Positions 8,457-17,141 of a DNA stretch of 64,000 nt are shown here, piece after piece; positions within the stretch are counted from its first letter, which is position 1, and each line of letters opens with the position of its first letter. Position numbers and translations under genes: made by a program. The notes beneath the pieces were generated by a model. The model ran no database searches. It was not told the DNA's origin and was given only the letters and a program-made list of their open reading frames with translations. Source of the stretch: Candidatus Hydrogenedentota bacterium (lineage in GTDB: Bacteria; Hydrogenedentota; Hydrogenedentia; Hydrogenedentales; JAGMZX01); contig JAKQEQ010000111.1 in the NCBI GenBank assembly GCA_029556545.1, positions 46,913-110,912 on the forward strand, given 5' to 3'.

Positions 8457-10784
8457 CTATTTCGCGATGAAGCCGTGGTGGAGCCCCGTGTAGTACGCGA
8501 GGAGGAAGGCCGCGCCGGTGGCCAGTTCGAGGCCGTCTCCCCCGCTGTCCAATTCCCACGGGTCGTCGCTCCACTGTTTGATGTATCGCTCATCGACGGG
8601 CAGCACCGTGCCGCTCACGCGGAACCCCATGCCTTCGGCTTCGCCGGGCGCGCGGGCCAGCGGCGATAAGGGCCGGACGTCGAGTCGATGGCTGTTGGTA
8701 TGACGCCAGTTCACGAGATCGAGCGGGTATCGCCGCAGCGTCTCAACGGCGTCGTCGATGCAATGCGTCGGCGGCGTCACGTCGCCCTCGCCCCAGGGCG
8801 TCTCGACCGGTTCGCCGCAACAGCATGCCGCGTAGACGAAGTTATAGAAGGCGTTCTGTTCGCAGGCTTCGAGTTCCCAGTACCGGAAGCAACTGTAAAC
8901 GAACAGGGCGCGCAGCCGCGGGTCCTTCTCGTAGCGGATCAGGTTGTAGTAATTCATGAAGGCCATTTCGTCGTCGAATTGCACGTTCGAGCCAGGGCCG
9001 TGCTGAACCTTCGGGAACAGGACGTTCGTGGCGTAGGCGTGTTTCCGGATGAGTTCGTCCGCCGCCGCGTCGTATTTCGGGTCGCCGGTGACGTGCGACG
9101 CGACGCGCAGATACGACAGGATGCTCAGCGAGTTCAGACCCCGCTCCTCCCACCAGTACGGATCGTGGTTCAACGACTCGGGGCTGAAATTGGCCCAGCG
9201 CGTCGGCAGGCCGTCCCAATCGACGAGCCGCAGTCCGTGCTCCAGGAGATGATCGGTCATATCGCGCACGACCGCGCGCACGCGGTCCTTCTCATCGTCC
9301 GTCTCCGCGACGAAGTCGTAATAGCAGGCGTTGAGGAAGTAGTGCCCGTCCAGTTCATCCGAACTGGTGTCGCATTTCCAATACCATTGGCCGTCCTCGC
9401 TGACCGGCCACCGGGGATACATCACCTTCCACTGCGGGTCTTCCGTGTCGCGTCGGCGCTGGTCCGCCTCGATCGAGTACTCGGGGAACGTGTTCGGGTC
9501 GGGGTCGCTGGTCGGACGAATCGTGCGCGCGGGAAAGCCCTTCGGCGCGGGGTGCGATCCGCCTTGGGTCACCTGGCTGAAGAAGCGCAGCGCCTCGAAC
9601 GCCGCCGTGGCCCGTTCCTTCGCTTTCGGGTCGCGGGTCGCCGCGTAGGCGAAGCACGCCGCCGCGCCGTACATGCCGGTCCACTGGCCGTCATTGTCGT
9701 CGTCGCGTTGGGTCCAGACGCTCTTGTAGCCGGGCCGCGGCAACTGAACCGCGAGCACGTAGCCGTAGGGCGTGCGCCGGTGCCGCGCGTCGATCTCGTC
9801 CTCGTAGAAGCGGGCCTTTTCCGCGAACGACATCGGGCGATGCCCGATGGCCCCCACGCCCGCGCCAGTCGCGAACCACGCGGTCCCGTCCACGCCGACG
9901 GCCAGGTCCGCCACTTCATTCGCCGGCAGCCAACGGCGTCCTTCGCGATACCGCCACTCGGTTCCGTCGAAGCGGATTGCGCCATGCTGCGTGCCGAGCC
10001 ATACTTTCTCGCCGTCCACGCCCAAGCACGTGAAGTCGTTGTACGGCAGGCCGTCTTCGCCCGCGTACAGCCGCCACTCGCCACGATACAACGCGCCGAC
10101 GCCCTGTGGACTCGCGAACCAGAGCCGGCCTTTCGCGTCAAACGCGACGCCGCGCACGTCGTGCGGCGCCCAGCGCCGCGCGCCGTCTTCCGGGTACACC
10201 GGACGCCACGTCAGTCCGTCGTCGCAGAGATACAAGCCCATGATCGTGGCCGCCGCGAGCGCGCCGTCGGGCCCGCGCGCAATGGCGCAAACTCGGGGGT
10301 GATCGCCGAGCAGCCCGTTCAGTTGCGGTCGCGGGACGAACCGGCTCCCCGCCAGCACGTACAGCCCGCGGTCCGTGCACAGGTAAACCGAACTCGCCGC
10401 CGCGTGCAGATTCACGACCTCCCGCGGCTTGCGGAGGCTCGCGGGCAGCGATGCGATCGTCTGCCCCGCGAGGTCCATCACGGTGTCCTTGTAGATGAGC
10501 GCCAGCCGGCCGCCCTCGAGGGCCGTCATGTGACGCACCGGCTCGGCGTCGAAACCGGACACCGCCTCCCACCGCGCGCCGTTCCACATGGCCAAGCCGC
10601 CTTCCGTGCCCGCGAACAGGCGTCCGTCCGTCAAGCACTCGACGGCGTATACCGTGTCGGAGGGCAGACCGTGCGCGACGGTATAGGCGGCGCTGTACTC
10701 CTGCGGGAACGTGTCCCCCGCCGCCGCGCTTCCGTGCGCGCACCATAGCAACACCGGCAAAATCAAGTATCGGCCATACGCCAT
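8457..10784 (-). CDS. Secreted two-domain protein: beta-propeller plus alpha/alpha-toroid-like domain
   Basis: A 775-residue protein with a signal peptide (YLILPVLLWCAHGSAAAG). Residues about 25-330 contain repeated blades of the two-component-regulator-propeller type, for example GLPSDTVYAVECLTDGRLF, VWLGTQHGAIRFDGTEW and AWFATGAGVGAIG. Residues about 345-775 are rich in Trp, Tyr and acidic residues (RDDDNDGQWTGMYGAA, CDTSSDELDGHYFL) and look like an (alpha/alpha) toroid as found in glycan-active enzymes; I cannot name the family. There are no histidine kinase domains, so the propeller is not part of a hybrid sensor. The start codon shares one base with the stop of the upstream isomerase gene (TGATG), implying translational coupling. 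The chosen ATG has GGGAG at good distance. A role in periplasmic sugar-polymer processing is inference. Confidence 0.75.
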   Translation of the reverse strand: MAYGRYLILPVLLWCAHGSAAAGDTFPQEYSAAYTVAHGLPSDTVYAVECLTDGRLFAGTEGGLAMWNGARWEAVSGFDAEPVRHMTALEGGRLALIYKDTVMDLAGQTIASLPASLRKPREVVNLHAAASSVYLCTDRGLYVLAGSRFVPRPQLNGLLGDHPRVCAIARGPDGALAAATIMGLYLCDDGLTWRPVYPEDGARRWAPHDVRGVAFDAKGRLWFASPQGVGALYRGEWRLYAGEDGLPYNDFTCLGVDGEKVWLGTQHGAIRFDGTEWRYREGRRWLPANEVADLAVGVDGTAWFATGAGVGAIGHRPMSFAEKARFYEDEIDARHRRTPYGYVLAVQLPRPGYKSVWTQRDDDNDGQWTGMYGAAACFAYAATRDPKAKERATAAFEALRFFSQVTQGGSHPAPKGFPARTIRPTSDPDPNTFPEYSIEADQRRRDTEDPQWKVMYPRWPVSEDGQWYWKCDTSSDELDGHYFLNACYYDFVAETDDEKDRVRAVVRDMTDHLLEHGLRLVDWDGLPTRWANFSPESLNHDPYWWEERGLNSLSILSYLRVASHVTGDPKYDAAADELIRKHAYATNVLFPKVQHGPGSNVQFDDEMAFMNYYNLIRYEKDPRLRALFVYSCFRYWELEACEQNAFYNFVYAACCCGEPVETPWGEGDVTPPTHCIDDAVETLRRYPLDLVNWRHTNSHRLDVRPLSPLARAPGEAEGMGFRVSGTVLPVDERYIKQWSDDPWELDSGGDGLELATGAAFLLAYYTGLHHGFIAK

Positions 10785-11677
10785 CACTTCGTTCTCCCGT
10801 CCGCGCGACCTTGTGCAAGCGGGTCGAGCGTCTCGCGCAACCACGCGAGCGAGGCGCGACTCGGCGCTTCGCGCCCCTCGCCTTTGAGGTGTCTCTTGTA
10901 TTTGGAAACGATCTTCTTCGATAGACCACGTCTATTCACATGGGTTTCCAGCGACACATAACCGCCATAACCCTGGCCCTGAAGCGCATGAAATTGGCCC
11001 ACCCAGTCCACCGACCCCGCGCCCAGAAATACACACCGCACCGCGCCGTCCGGCCCGGGCGCGGCGTCCTTGACGTGGACGTGGACGATATCGTCCGCGA
11101 TGAGGGCGTATCCCTCGGGAAAAGGCGGCGTGTGAACGGCCTCGGGGTCGTGCACGTGGTTCGCGGGGTCCCACACAACCTGGACGCGGGCACAACGGAG
11201 GCGGTTGAGGAACAAGCGGGCATGCCCGGCCGTGCCGACGTAGCAGGCGTGCTCGTTCTCGATGCCGAGAATGACGTCCTTTTCTTCGAGGATGTCCGGG
11301 ACCGGTTTGTACGCATCGAGCATGGCGTCCCAGGGGGTTTCCGGGCCGCGCCGCCAGAAGACGAAGCCGCGGACCACACGGCAGTCGAGTTCGCGCGCAA
11401 TATCGGCGCACCGGCGCAGGATGTCCATGTGCTTCGCGATTTCCGCGGGCTCGGTGAGTTCGCACTTGCCGAACGGCGACGCGACGCTGCACACGCGCAT
11501 CCCATGGTCCGCGACGATCCGCTTGATTTCCCGCACTTGCCGCTGCGTCAACCCCTGAACCGGCGTATCCCATACGCCGCGGATTTCAGCCCCGGTGACG
11601 CCGTAGTCGCGGCACACGTCGCAGGCGTGCGCCAGGTCCTGGGAGATTTCATCCGTGAACGCGCCCAGTTGAAACAT
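10784..11677 (-). CDS. Xylose-isomerase-like TIM-barrel sugar isomerase/epimerase
   Basis: A 297-residue cytoplasmic protein of the AP-endonuclease-2/xylose-isomerase-like family. Metal-ligand motifs of this barrel are visible: GIENEHACY (Glu), WDPANHVHDP (Asp and His), VHVHVKDA (His/Lys) and a final GGYVSLETH (Glu). Such enzymes isomerise or epimerise sugars, sugar phosphates or inositols using a divalent metal; the substrate cannot be read from sequence. It has no signal peptide, unlike the Tat-exported relative at 35548-36459. The ATG at 11677 is preceded by GAGAGGCAGG. Its stop overlaps the start of the propeller-toroid gene, so the two proteins probably serve one sugar-degradation route. 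Confidence 0.85.
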   Translation of the reverse strand: MFQLGAFTDEISQDLAHACDVCRDYGVTGAEIRGVWDTPVQGLTQRQVREIKRIVADHGMRVCSVASPFGKCELTEPAEIAKHMDILRRCADIARELDCRVVRGFVFWRRGPETPWDAMLDAYKPVPDILEEKDVILGIENEHACYVGTAGHARLFLNRLRCARVQVVWDPANHVHDPEAVHTPPFPEGYALIADDIVHVHVKDAAPGPDGAVRCVFLGAGSVDWVGQFHALQGQGYGGYVSLETHVNRRGLSKKIVSKYKRHLKGEGREAPSRASLAWLRETLDPLAQGRADGRTK

Positions 11678-11755
11678 GTCCTGCCTCTCGCCTCCCGCGG
11701 CCATCAACTTCCCTACCACGCTTCGCCGCCCGGCATTCGCGCGACGATGCAGGGT

Positions 11756-12871
11756 TCACTCCCGTTTGGGCGCGGGCTTCCTCGGCGTCGCCGCGACGCC
11801 GAGATGCTTCGCCAGGAACGCGACCAGTTCCTTCGCCACCGCGGCGTCGTCAGTCTTGTCCATATCCGCGCGCAATACGATCAGCACCCCGACGGCGTCG
11901 AGGGCCGCTTTCAGCCTTTCGCCGAAGACCTTGCTGTGGATGGCGCCGCCGACGTCGGGTGTGGTCTCGCCCCGATAAAAGAGGATTAGCGGCGGGTCGT
12001 CCGCGCTGACGTGATGGATAGGCGAACATTCCTGGAAGAGTTTCGCGCGGTCGGGCGTCGGTTGCAACAGTTCGTCGAGGTCCTTTGCGCCGTAGAGAGG
12101 CAGCACGGATCGATGCTGCAAGACAATGTCGCCGAGCCACTCCTTCAGTTCACGCGGGTCGTAGGTCGTCTGGCCCGCGATCGCGCCCGCGCAAACCAGC
12201 CGCGACGACGCGCGCGCGACGGGGTCGTCGCTCGACGGGTCGGCCAGGTCGTCGTGGAGGGCAAGCCAAAGCGACGTCCCGCCTCCCGCCGAACCGCCGA
12301 ACGCAGCGAAGCGCTTCGGGTCGATCTGGTGCTTCGCCGCGTTATGGCGCAGGTACTGCACGGCGCGGGCGGCGTCGTGCAGCGAGGCCGGGAACGGGTC
12401 GGTGGTGATGAAGCGGTAGTTGATCGCCGCGACCGCCGCGCCCCGGCGCAGACACTGGTTGAGGATGATCGGCGAGACGTTGCCCTTGTCGCCGTCGATG
12501 AAGCCGCCGCCGTGAATGAAAACGACCAGCGGCATGGGCTTCGCCGCATCCTTCGGCAGGTACAGGTCGAGCACGTTGCGCGCGTGCGGGCCGTACCGCA
12601 GGTCCGCGTGCTTCACCGCGCCCGCGATAAGCGGCGCGTCGGGACGCTGCCGCGCGCGCCGCTCGACCTGCACGCGCTTGCGGTATTCGCGCGCCTCTTC
12701 GAGGGTCAGGATGCCGTCCCCGTTCGCATCGGCGTTCGGAAACCGCTTGAGCGCGCGCTCGAGGCGCACGCTGTTTTTCGAGGTGGTTTCGTCGGTCCAG
12801 ACCGCACCGGCAAGGGACACCGCGAACACCAGGGCTAGAGGCAGGAATTTCTTCAGGCGACACGAACCCAT
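11756..12871 (-). CDS. Exported alpha/beta-hydrolase (BD-FAE/esterase-like) with an EF-hand
   Basis: A 371-residue protein with a signal peptide (FLPLALVFAVSLAGAVWT), an EF-hand calcium loop at about residues 49-60 (DANGDGILTLEE) and an alpha/beta-hydrolase domain. The oxyanion-hole motif VVFIHGGGF and the nucleophile elbow GGSAGGG are intact, and SPIHHVSADDPP is the usual lead-in to the acid/His part. At the position where the catalytic His is normally found (often GxGH) the sequence reads VLRADMDKTDDA, with no His, so activity is uncertain. The start has AGGAGAG upstream. It would hydrolyse carbohydrate-linked or short-chain esters in the periplasm if active. Confidence 0.8.
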   Translation of the reverse strand: MGSCRLKKFLPLALVFAVSLAGAVWTDETTSKNSVRLERALKRFPNADANGDGILTLEEAREYRKRVQVERRARQRPDAPLIAGAVKHADLRYGPHARNVLDLYLPKDAAKPMPLVVFIHGGGFIDGDKGNVSPIILNQCLRRGAAVAAINYRFITTDPFPASLHDAARAVQYLRHNAAKHQIDPKRFAAFGGSAGGGTSLWLALHDDLADPSSDDPVARASSRLVCAGAIAGQTTYDPRELKEWLGDIVLQHRSVLPLYGAKDLDELLQPTPDRAKLFQECSPIHHVSADDPPLILFYRGETTPDVGGAIHSKVFGERLKAALDAVGVLIVLRADMDKTDDAAVAKELVAFLAKHLGVAATPRKPAPKRE

Positions 12872-13094
12872 TAGACGCTCTCCTGTGTACGGAACGCGCA
12901 CGTGCGCGTCGGACGTTGTCGAGTTTATCAAATCGCGGGGGGCGCGGCGAAACACAGACGCACACGGACCGACACGAACGAAGACGGGCCGATCCCCATC
13001 CCGCGCGTCGTCAAGGTTGAGAATATCCCTCGGTTGTGCGCCGGGCGCGCCCGCTTTGATACCATGCCGCCATGCGGAACATGCGGAGGGCGCC

Positions 13095-13715
13095 ATGACG
13101 GTCAATCTCGCCGTACTCCTGTCGGGCAGCGGCACGACGCTGCAAAACCTTATCGACTGCATCGAGGACGGCACGCTCGACGCCCGGATTCGCATCGTGA
13201 TCGCGTCGCGCGAGGATGCGTACGGCCTCGTGCGCGCGGGCAATCACGGCATTCCCGCCGCGGTCGTGGCGCGCAAGGAACACAAGGGCCTCGACGCCTT
13301 CAGCGAGGCGCTCTGGCGCGAGATTCGCAAACACCCGGTGGACCTCGTCGTGCTTGCGGGATTCATGTCGCTCATTCACGTGCCCGCCGATTTCGAGAAC
13401 CGCATGATGAACATCCACCCGGCGCTGATCCCGAGTTTTTGCGGCAAGGGCATGTACGGCCATCACGTGCATGAGGCCGTGCTCGCCTACGGGGCCAAGG
13501 TCTCGGGCGCGACGGTCCATTTCGTGGACGAGCATTACGACCACGGCCCGATCATTCTCCAGGAGGCCGTGTCCGTGCTTGATGACGATACGCCGGACAC
13601 GCTGGCGGATCGCGTGCAGGCGAAAGAGCGGGAATTATACCCGCGCGCCGTTCAACTCTTCGCCGAGGGGCGACTGCGCGTCGCGGGCCGGCGCGTCAAA
13701 GTGCTGCCTGCTTGA
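13095..13715 (+). CDS. purN: Phosphoribosylglycinamide formyltransferase
   Basis: A 206-residue cytoplasmic enzyme that transfers the formyl group of 10-formyl-tetrahydrofolate to GAR, the third step of purine synthesis. It opens with LAVLLSGSGTTLQNL (phosphate-binding loop) and carries the catalytic Asn-His-Asp set in MNIHPALIPSF, HHVHEAVLAYGAKVSG and HFVDEHYDHGPII. Length and domain layout match bacterial PurN. The ATG at 13095 is five bases after GGAGG; a much longer in-frame extension upstream has no homology. No other pur gene lies next to it. Confidence 0.95.
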   Translation: MTVNLAVLLSGSGTTLQNLIDCIEDGTLDARIRIVIASREDAYGLVRAGNHGIPAAVVARKEHKGLDAFSEALWREIRKHPVDLVVLAGFMSLIHVPADFENRMMNIHPALIPSFCGKGMYGHHVHEAVLAYGAKVSGATVHFVDEHYDHGPIILQEAVSVLDDDTPDTLADRVQAKERELYPRAVQLFAEGRLRVAGRRVKVLPA

Positions 13716-13768
13716 CGGATACGGCAACAAAGACGCGTTGCCGCGCCGCATTGCCGCGCAAGAGCATC

Positions 13769-14917
13769 ATGAACACGCAAATGCATACTCGCCTTCTCGC
13801 CTGTTTCGCGGCGTGTGTTCTTGCTACGCACGCGCATGGATTCGCTGAAGCCACAGCGCCGCTGACGTTCGCCCGGGACTGCCCCCTCGTGCAGGTCCAC
13901 GTCAACGAAGCAGGATCCTACGTGTTTCTGCTGGATACCTGCCTGCGGCTGCCGGTACTCGATGCGCCGCTCGCCGAGCGACTCGGTCTGACGCCGTCGG
14001 TTGCCGCGCCGGGGACTATCGCGCCCGGCACGAGTCCGCAGCCATACACCGCGGAGGCAGCGCTGCGCGTCGCGAGTATCGCGCAAGACGCGACCACGGT
14101 CGTTGTGGCGGACCTGACACCGCTGCGACAGCGGCTTGGCGCGCCCGTGGCGGGCCTGTTCCCCGCGCATCAGCCGGGATACGAACTGATCCTTGATTTT
14201 CCGGGGCGCGCGGCGACGTGGCGGCCCCTCGAACAGGCGGGTCTGACGCACCCCGGCGACGGCGTGTTGCCCGTGTCCTTCGACGAATCGGGCGCGCCGC
14301 GCGTCGAGGCCGTGCTGGACGGGAAGCACCGGCTGCTCGCGCGCGTCGACACGGCGTTCGCCGAAACGTTGGCCGTGGGTCCCGAGGACCAGGAGGCGAT
14401 CAAGGCCGCGCTCGATGGCAAAGCGGTCCTGAGCACGATGTTGGACCCTGGCGGCGACCACACGGCGCGGCATGCGCGCCTGGACCTTATCGAGGTTGGC
14501 GGCGCGAAGGTCCACGCGCCGGTATGCCTGATCGCGACGACGGGGACCGCGCGGCTCGGCGTGGGGTTCCTCAAGCAGTTTCGCGTAACGATCAATTACG
14601 AGCACGGCCTGCTGCGGTGGGAACGGGACGCGGGACTCGCGTGGACCGACCCGCCGCTTGTCGGCTACGGGCTGGCCCTGGGCGGGCTCGTCGACGGCCT
14701 GTGGACGATCCAGGTCGCGGCACATTCGCCGGCGTCCGAGGCGGGCGTGCGCACGGGCGACCGTCTGCTTGCGGTGGACGGGGTCTCCGCGGCGCATGTG
14801 CCCGCCGAAACGCTCGAACCCTACCTGCGCGGCGCGACGGGACAGGAACGCACCTTCACCATCGACCGCCTCGGGCAACCCGTCGACGTGCGCCTCGCCG
14901 CCGCGCGCCTGCTCTGA
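13769..14917 (+). CDS. Exported aspartyl-protease-like protein with C-terminal PDZ domain, degenerate active site
   Basis: A 382-residue protein with a signal peptide (LLACFAACVLATHAHG), two pepsin/retropepsin-like lobes and a PDZ domain at about 300-375 (GLWTIQVAAHSPASEAGV...GDRLLAVDGVSAAHV). In active family members each lobe carries D-T/S-G; here the equivalents are LLDTCLRLPVL and ARVDTAFAETL, so the Asp and Thr remain but the Gly is lost in both. It may be an inactive peptide-binding relative or use an unusual active site. The start was placed at the ATG beginning MNTQMHTRLL, which precedes the signal peptide; its RBS is weak. The gene is 53 bp after purN and ends 11 bp from the convergent gspF. 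Confidence 0.72.
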   Translation: MNTQMHTRLLACFAACVLATHAHGFAEATAPLTFARDCPLVQVHVNEAGSYVFLLDTCLRLPVLDAPLAERLGLTPSVAAPGTIAPGTSPQPYTAEAALRVASIAQDATTVVVADLTPLRQRLGAPVAGLFPAHQPGYELILDFPGRAATWRPLEQAGLTHPGDGVLPVSFDESGAPRVEAVLDGKHRLLARVDTAFAETLAVGPEDQEAIKAALDGKAVLSTMLDPGGDHTARHARLDLIEVGGAKVHAPVCLIATTGTARLGVGFLKQFRVTINYEHGLLRWERDAGLAWTDPPLVGYGLALGGLVDGLWTIQVAAHSPASEAGVRTGDRLLAVDGVSAAHVPAETLEPYLRGATGQERTFTIDRLGQPVDVRLAAARLL

Positions 14918-14928
14918 CGCGTTCGCGC

Positions 14929-16131
14929 CTATGCGCCGCCGCCCGCGGCCTCGGTCACCATGAAGATGATCGGCAGGAACAGGGCGATGAACAGCGCGAT
15001 AACCACGAGGCCGATCACGAGCGTGAGAATGGGCTGCAACAGTTCGCCGAGGGTGCTCACGGCGATGCGGACCTCCTCATCGAAGGTTTCGCCAATCTGC
15101 TCGGCCACTTCGTCCACGCGGCCGGATTCCTCGCCGGTGACGAACATGTCGGTGACGACGGCGGGGATCACGTTCGCGCTGGCGCGCATGGGCTCTTCGA
15201 GGCCGCCGCCCTGCTCGACGGAGTCGCGGATGCGCTGGAGGCAGTTGGCGACGGCGGTGTTATGAATGGCGGCGCGGGTCAGGTCGAGGGTGGCCATCAT
15301 AGGCAGGCCGCTCTTGAGCAGCAGCGCCATGGTCCGCGTAAACTCGACGAGCGCGTTCTTGTGAATGATCGGGCCGAGGACGGGCAGCTTGAGTTTCAGG
15401 TAGTCGGCGGTGAGACGCCGCAGGGGATTCCGCACGTACCAGGCGCGGTAGAGCACCACGAGCACAATCACCGCGACGACCAGCAGCCACCACCAGTTCG
15501 AGAACCACGTGGCCGCGCCAAGGAACGCCTGGGTAAACGGGGGGAGTTTCGCCTGTTGTTGGGCGAACATGGCCTCGAATTGCGGAATCGTGAACTTGGT
15601 CAGCAACAGGAGCACGCCGAAACACGCGAAAACCAGGATGATGGGATACATCATCGCGCCGCGCACGCGCTTGCGCAGCAGTTCCCGCTCCTCGCGGTAA
15701 GTGGTCACGCGCTTGAGCACGGGCACGAGCGTGCCGCTGGCCTCGCTGGCCTTGATGAGATTCACGAACACGGTGTCGAAGTGGCGCGGATGCCGATCGA
15801 AGGCCTGCCAGAGCGGGTTGCCGCCCTCGACATATTCGGCGATGTCGGCCACCAGCGCGCGCACGGACGCCCGCTCGCCGCGCCGCGACAGCGTCTGCAA
15901 CGATTTCAGGATCGGCGTGCCCGCCTCGAGCAGCAGGATGAGCTGCCGCAGGAACGCGGTGATGTCATGGTGGCGCACGCCGCCGCCGCCCAGGAGACTT
16001 CCGCTCCGCGCGACGCGCGGCGCTATCGCCGCGGGCGCGGCCGCCGTGGTTTCCTCGACCGGCAGTTCCGCAAGTTTGCGGACGCGCCGACGGCCCGGCG
16101 CGCGACCCGGTTCTTGGCCTTTAGTCGGCAT
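14929..16131 (-). CDS. gspF: Type II secretion/type IV pilus inner-membrane platform protein (GspF/PilC family)
   Basis: A 400-residue polytopic inner-membrane protein that anchors pseudopilus assembly and contacts the secretion ATPase. Two T2SSF domains are visible: the first begins FLRQLILLLEAGTPILKSL, the second FTRTMALLLKSGLPMMATLDL, each followed by the family's GxxL motifs (EASGTLVPVL, EESGRVDEVAEQIG). Transmembrane segments lie near 167-190, 218-245 and 370-395. The N-terminal 60 residues are Pro/Ala/Arg-rich and not conserved. The start has GGAGG upstream. It is the last gene of the minus-strand gspI-J-K-F cluster, separated from gspK by 52 bp that contain a small palindrome. No gspD, gspE or gspG is present here; the ATPase may be encoded elsewhere. 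Confidence 0.92.
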   Translation of the reverse strand: MPTKGQEPGRAPGRRRVRKLAELPVEETTAAAPAAIAPRVARSGSLLGGGGVRHHDITAFLRQLILLLEAGTPILKSLQTLSRRGERASVRALVADIAEYVEGGNPLWQAFDRHPRHFDTVFVNLIKASEASGTLVPVLKRVTTYREERELLRKRVRGAMMYPIILVFACFGVLLLLTKFTIPQFEAMFAQQQAKLPPFTQAFLGAATWFSNWWWLLVVAVIVLVVLYRAWYVRNPLRRLTADYLKLKLPVLGPIIHKNALVEFTRTMALLLKSGLPMMATLDLTRAAIHNTAVANCLQRIRDSVEQGGGLEEPMRASANVIPAVVTDMFVTGEESGRVDEVAEQIGETFDEEVRIAVSTLGELLQPILTLVIGLVVIALFIALFLPIIFMVTEAAGGGA

Positions 16132-16150
16132 CTCGTTTTTCCTCCGTAGC

Positions 16151-16175
16151 GTGGCACGGGCAACCTGCCCGTGGC
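16151..16175. repeat. Small palindrome between gspK and gspF (REPIN-like family)
   Basis: CACGGGC-aacct-GCCCGTG, flanked by GTGG on both sides: a single-hairpin copy of the family seen best at 18533-18586. It lies inside the gsp operon. Confidence 0.7.
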
Positions 16176-16183
16176 GCGTTCTG

Positions 16184-17134
16184 TCAGCTTCCGCTGCTCC
16201 AATGAATAATGTCGTATTGATTCGGTCCCTCGAAAAGGACGACCGCATCGAGCCGCGCCACGGCGCGGCCATACTCGCGGCCCCGATCGTCCACGCGGGC
16301 GAATGTGCCGGTGCTGACGACGCGGAAGCACCGCGATTCGCAGTCAAACGCCCGCGCGGGCAGCGGCGTGGCGTCGGACGCGGCGCCGGTTACGTCCTTG
16401 CCCGCGATCTGGCTGAAAGCGTCGAGCGACTGGTACGGCCCTTGGTCCTGCGCGGCCCGAGCCGCTTCTTCGGTGACGCCCAAGGCCGCCGCGAGCACCT
16501 TCGGCAGCGCCGTGTTCACGTTCAAGTAACTGTGCGCCTGTTTCGGGTCGGGCGCCGAGTAAGTCGTCACGAGGGACCTGTCCAGGCGCTCGAATTCCTC
16601 CTGGCTCAACAGCCCCCGCGCCACCAGGTCTTCCGGCTCGAGAAACTGTCCGGCAGCCGCAGCCGAGACGATGCGTCGCGCGACGTCGGGCGCGATCCCG
16701 AGCGCGGCCTCGATCACCGGCGCGGGCGCGCAATTCAGGTTCAGTCGCGCGTTTTCGTCGAACACCGCCACGTCCGCGGCCGCGCGCCGCCGCTGATGCG
16801 GCGCCAGGTCCAGACCCCGTTCTCCGCGCAGCAGTTGATACGTCGGAAACTCGATGCGGTCCGGGGCCGTGATCGCGACCTTCAGGGCGTTGGCGCGCAA
16901 CGCGGCGGAGAGCCTACCGATCGTGGCCTGTACGCCCGCCTCAGCGGCGAGCCGCGCCCGCGTCTCGCCGAGGGCGAGGTCCGCCGCCTCTTGTTCGAGG
17001 TTCATGTAGCGGACGTAGTACGTGCCCATCACGGCCATTACCGCCAGCAGCGCCAGCGCGAGAATCAGCGCGGCGCCGCGCCGGCCCTCATCGGGGCGGC
17101 GTCTAAAAGCCATTGTCCGGCGCGTTATTGCCAT
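16184..17134 (-). CDS. gspK: Type II secretion minor pseudopilin GspK-like
   Basis: A 316-residue protein with an N-terminal hydrophobic helix after a basic segment (RRGAALILALALLAVMAVMG), like the RG-A-L start of GspK, followed by the large GspK periplasmic domain. The helix-hairpin-helix-like NVNTALPKVLAAALG and RLNLNCAPAPVIEAALG are characteristic of this family. GspK caps the pseudopilus tip with GspI and GspJ. The ATG at 17134 is 7 bp after the stop of gspJ, with AGGG overlapping that stop; an internal ATG at 17113 is the alternative. Gene order I-J-K then F supports the assignment. Confidence 0.87.
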   Translation of the reverse strand: MAITRRTMAFRRRPDEGRRGAALILALALLAVMAVMGTYYVRYMNLEQEAADLALGETRARLAAEAGVQATIGRLSAALRANALKVAITAPDRIEFPTYQLLRGERGLDLAPHQRRRAAADVAVFDENARLNLNCAPAPVIEAALGIAPDVARRIVSAAAAGQFLEPEDLVARGLLSQEEFERLDRSLVTTYSAPDPKQAHSYLNVNTALPKVLAAALGVTEEAARAAQDQGPYQSLDAFSQIAGKDVTGAASDATPLPARAFDCESRCFRVVSTGTFARVDDRGREYGRAVARLDAVVLFEGPNQYDIIHWSSGS

Positions 17135-17141
17135 AATTGCC

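Noticed and set aside
8688..10748. 686-codon open frame antisense to the propeller-toroid gene
   Set aside because: Long only because of GC-rich third positions; product is Arg/Val/His-rich without domains.
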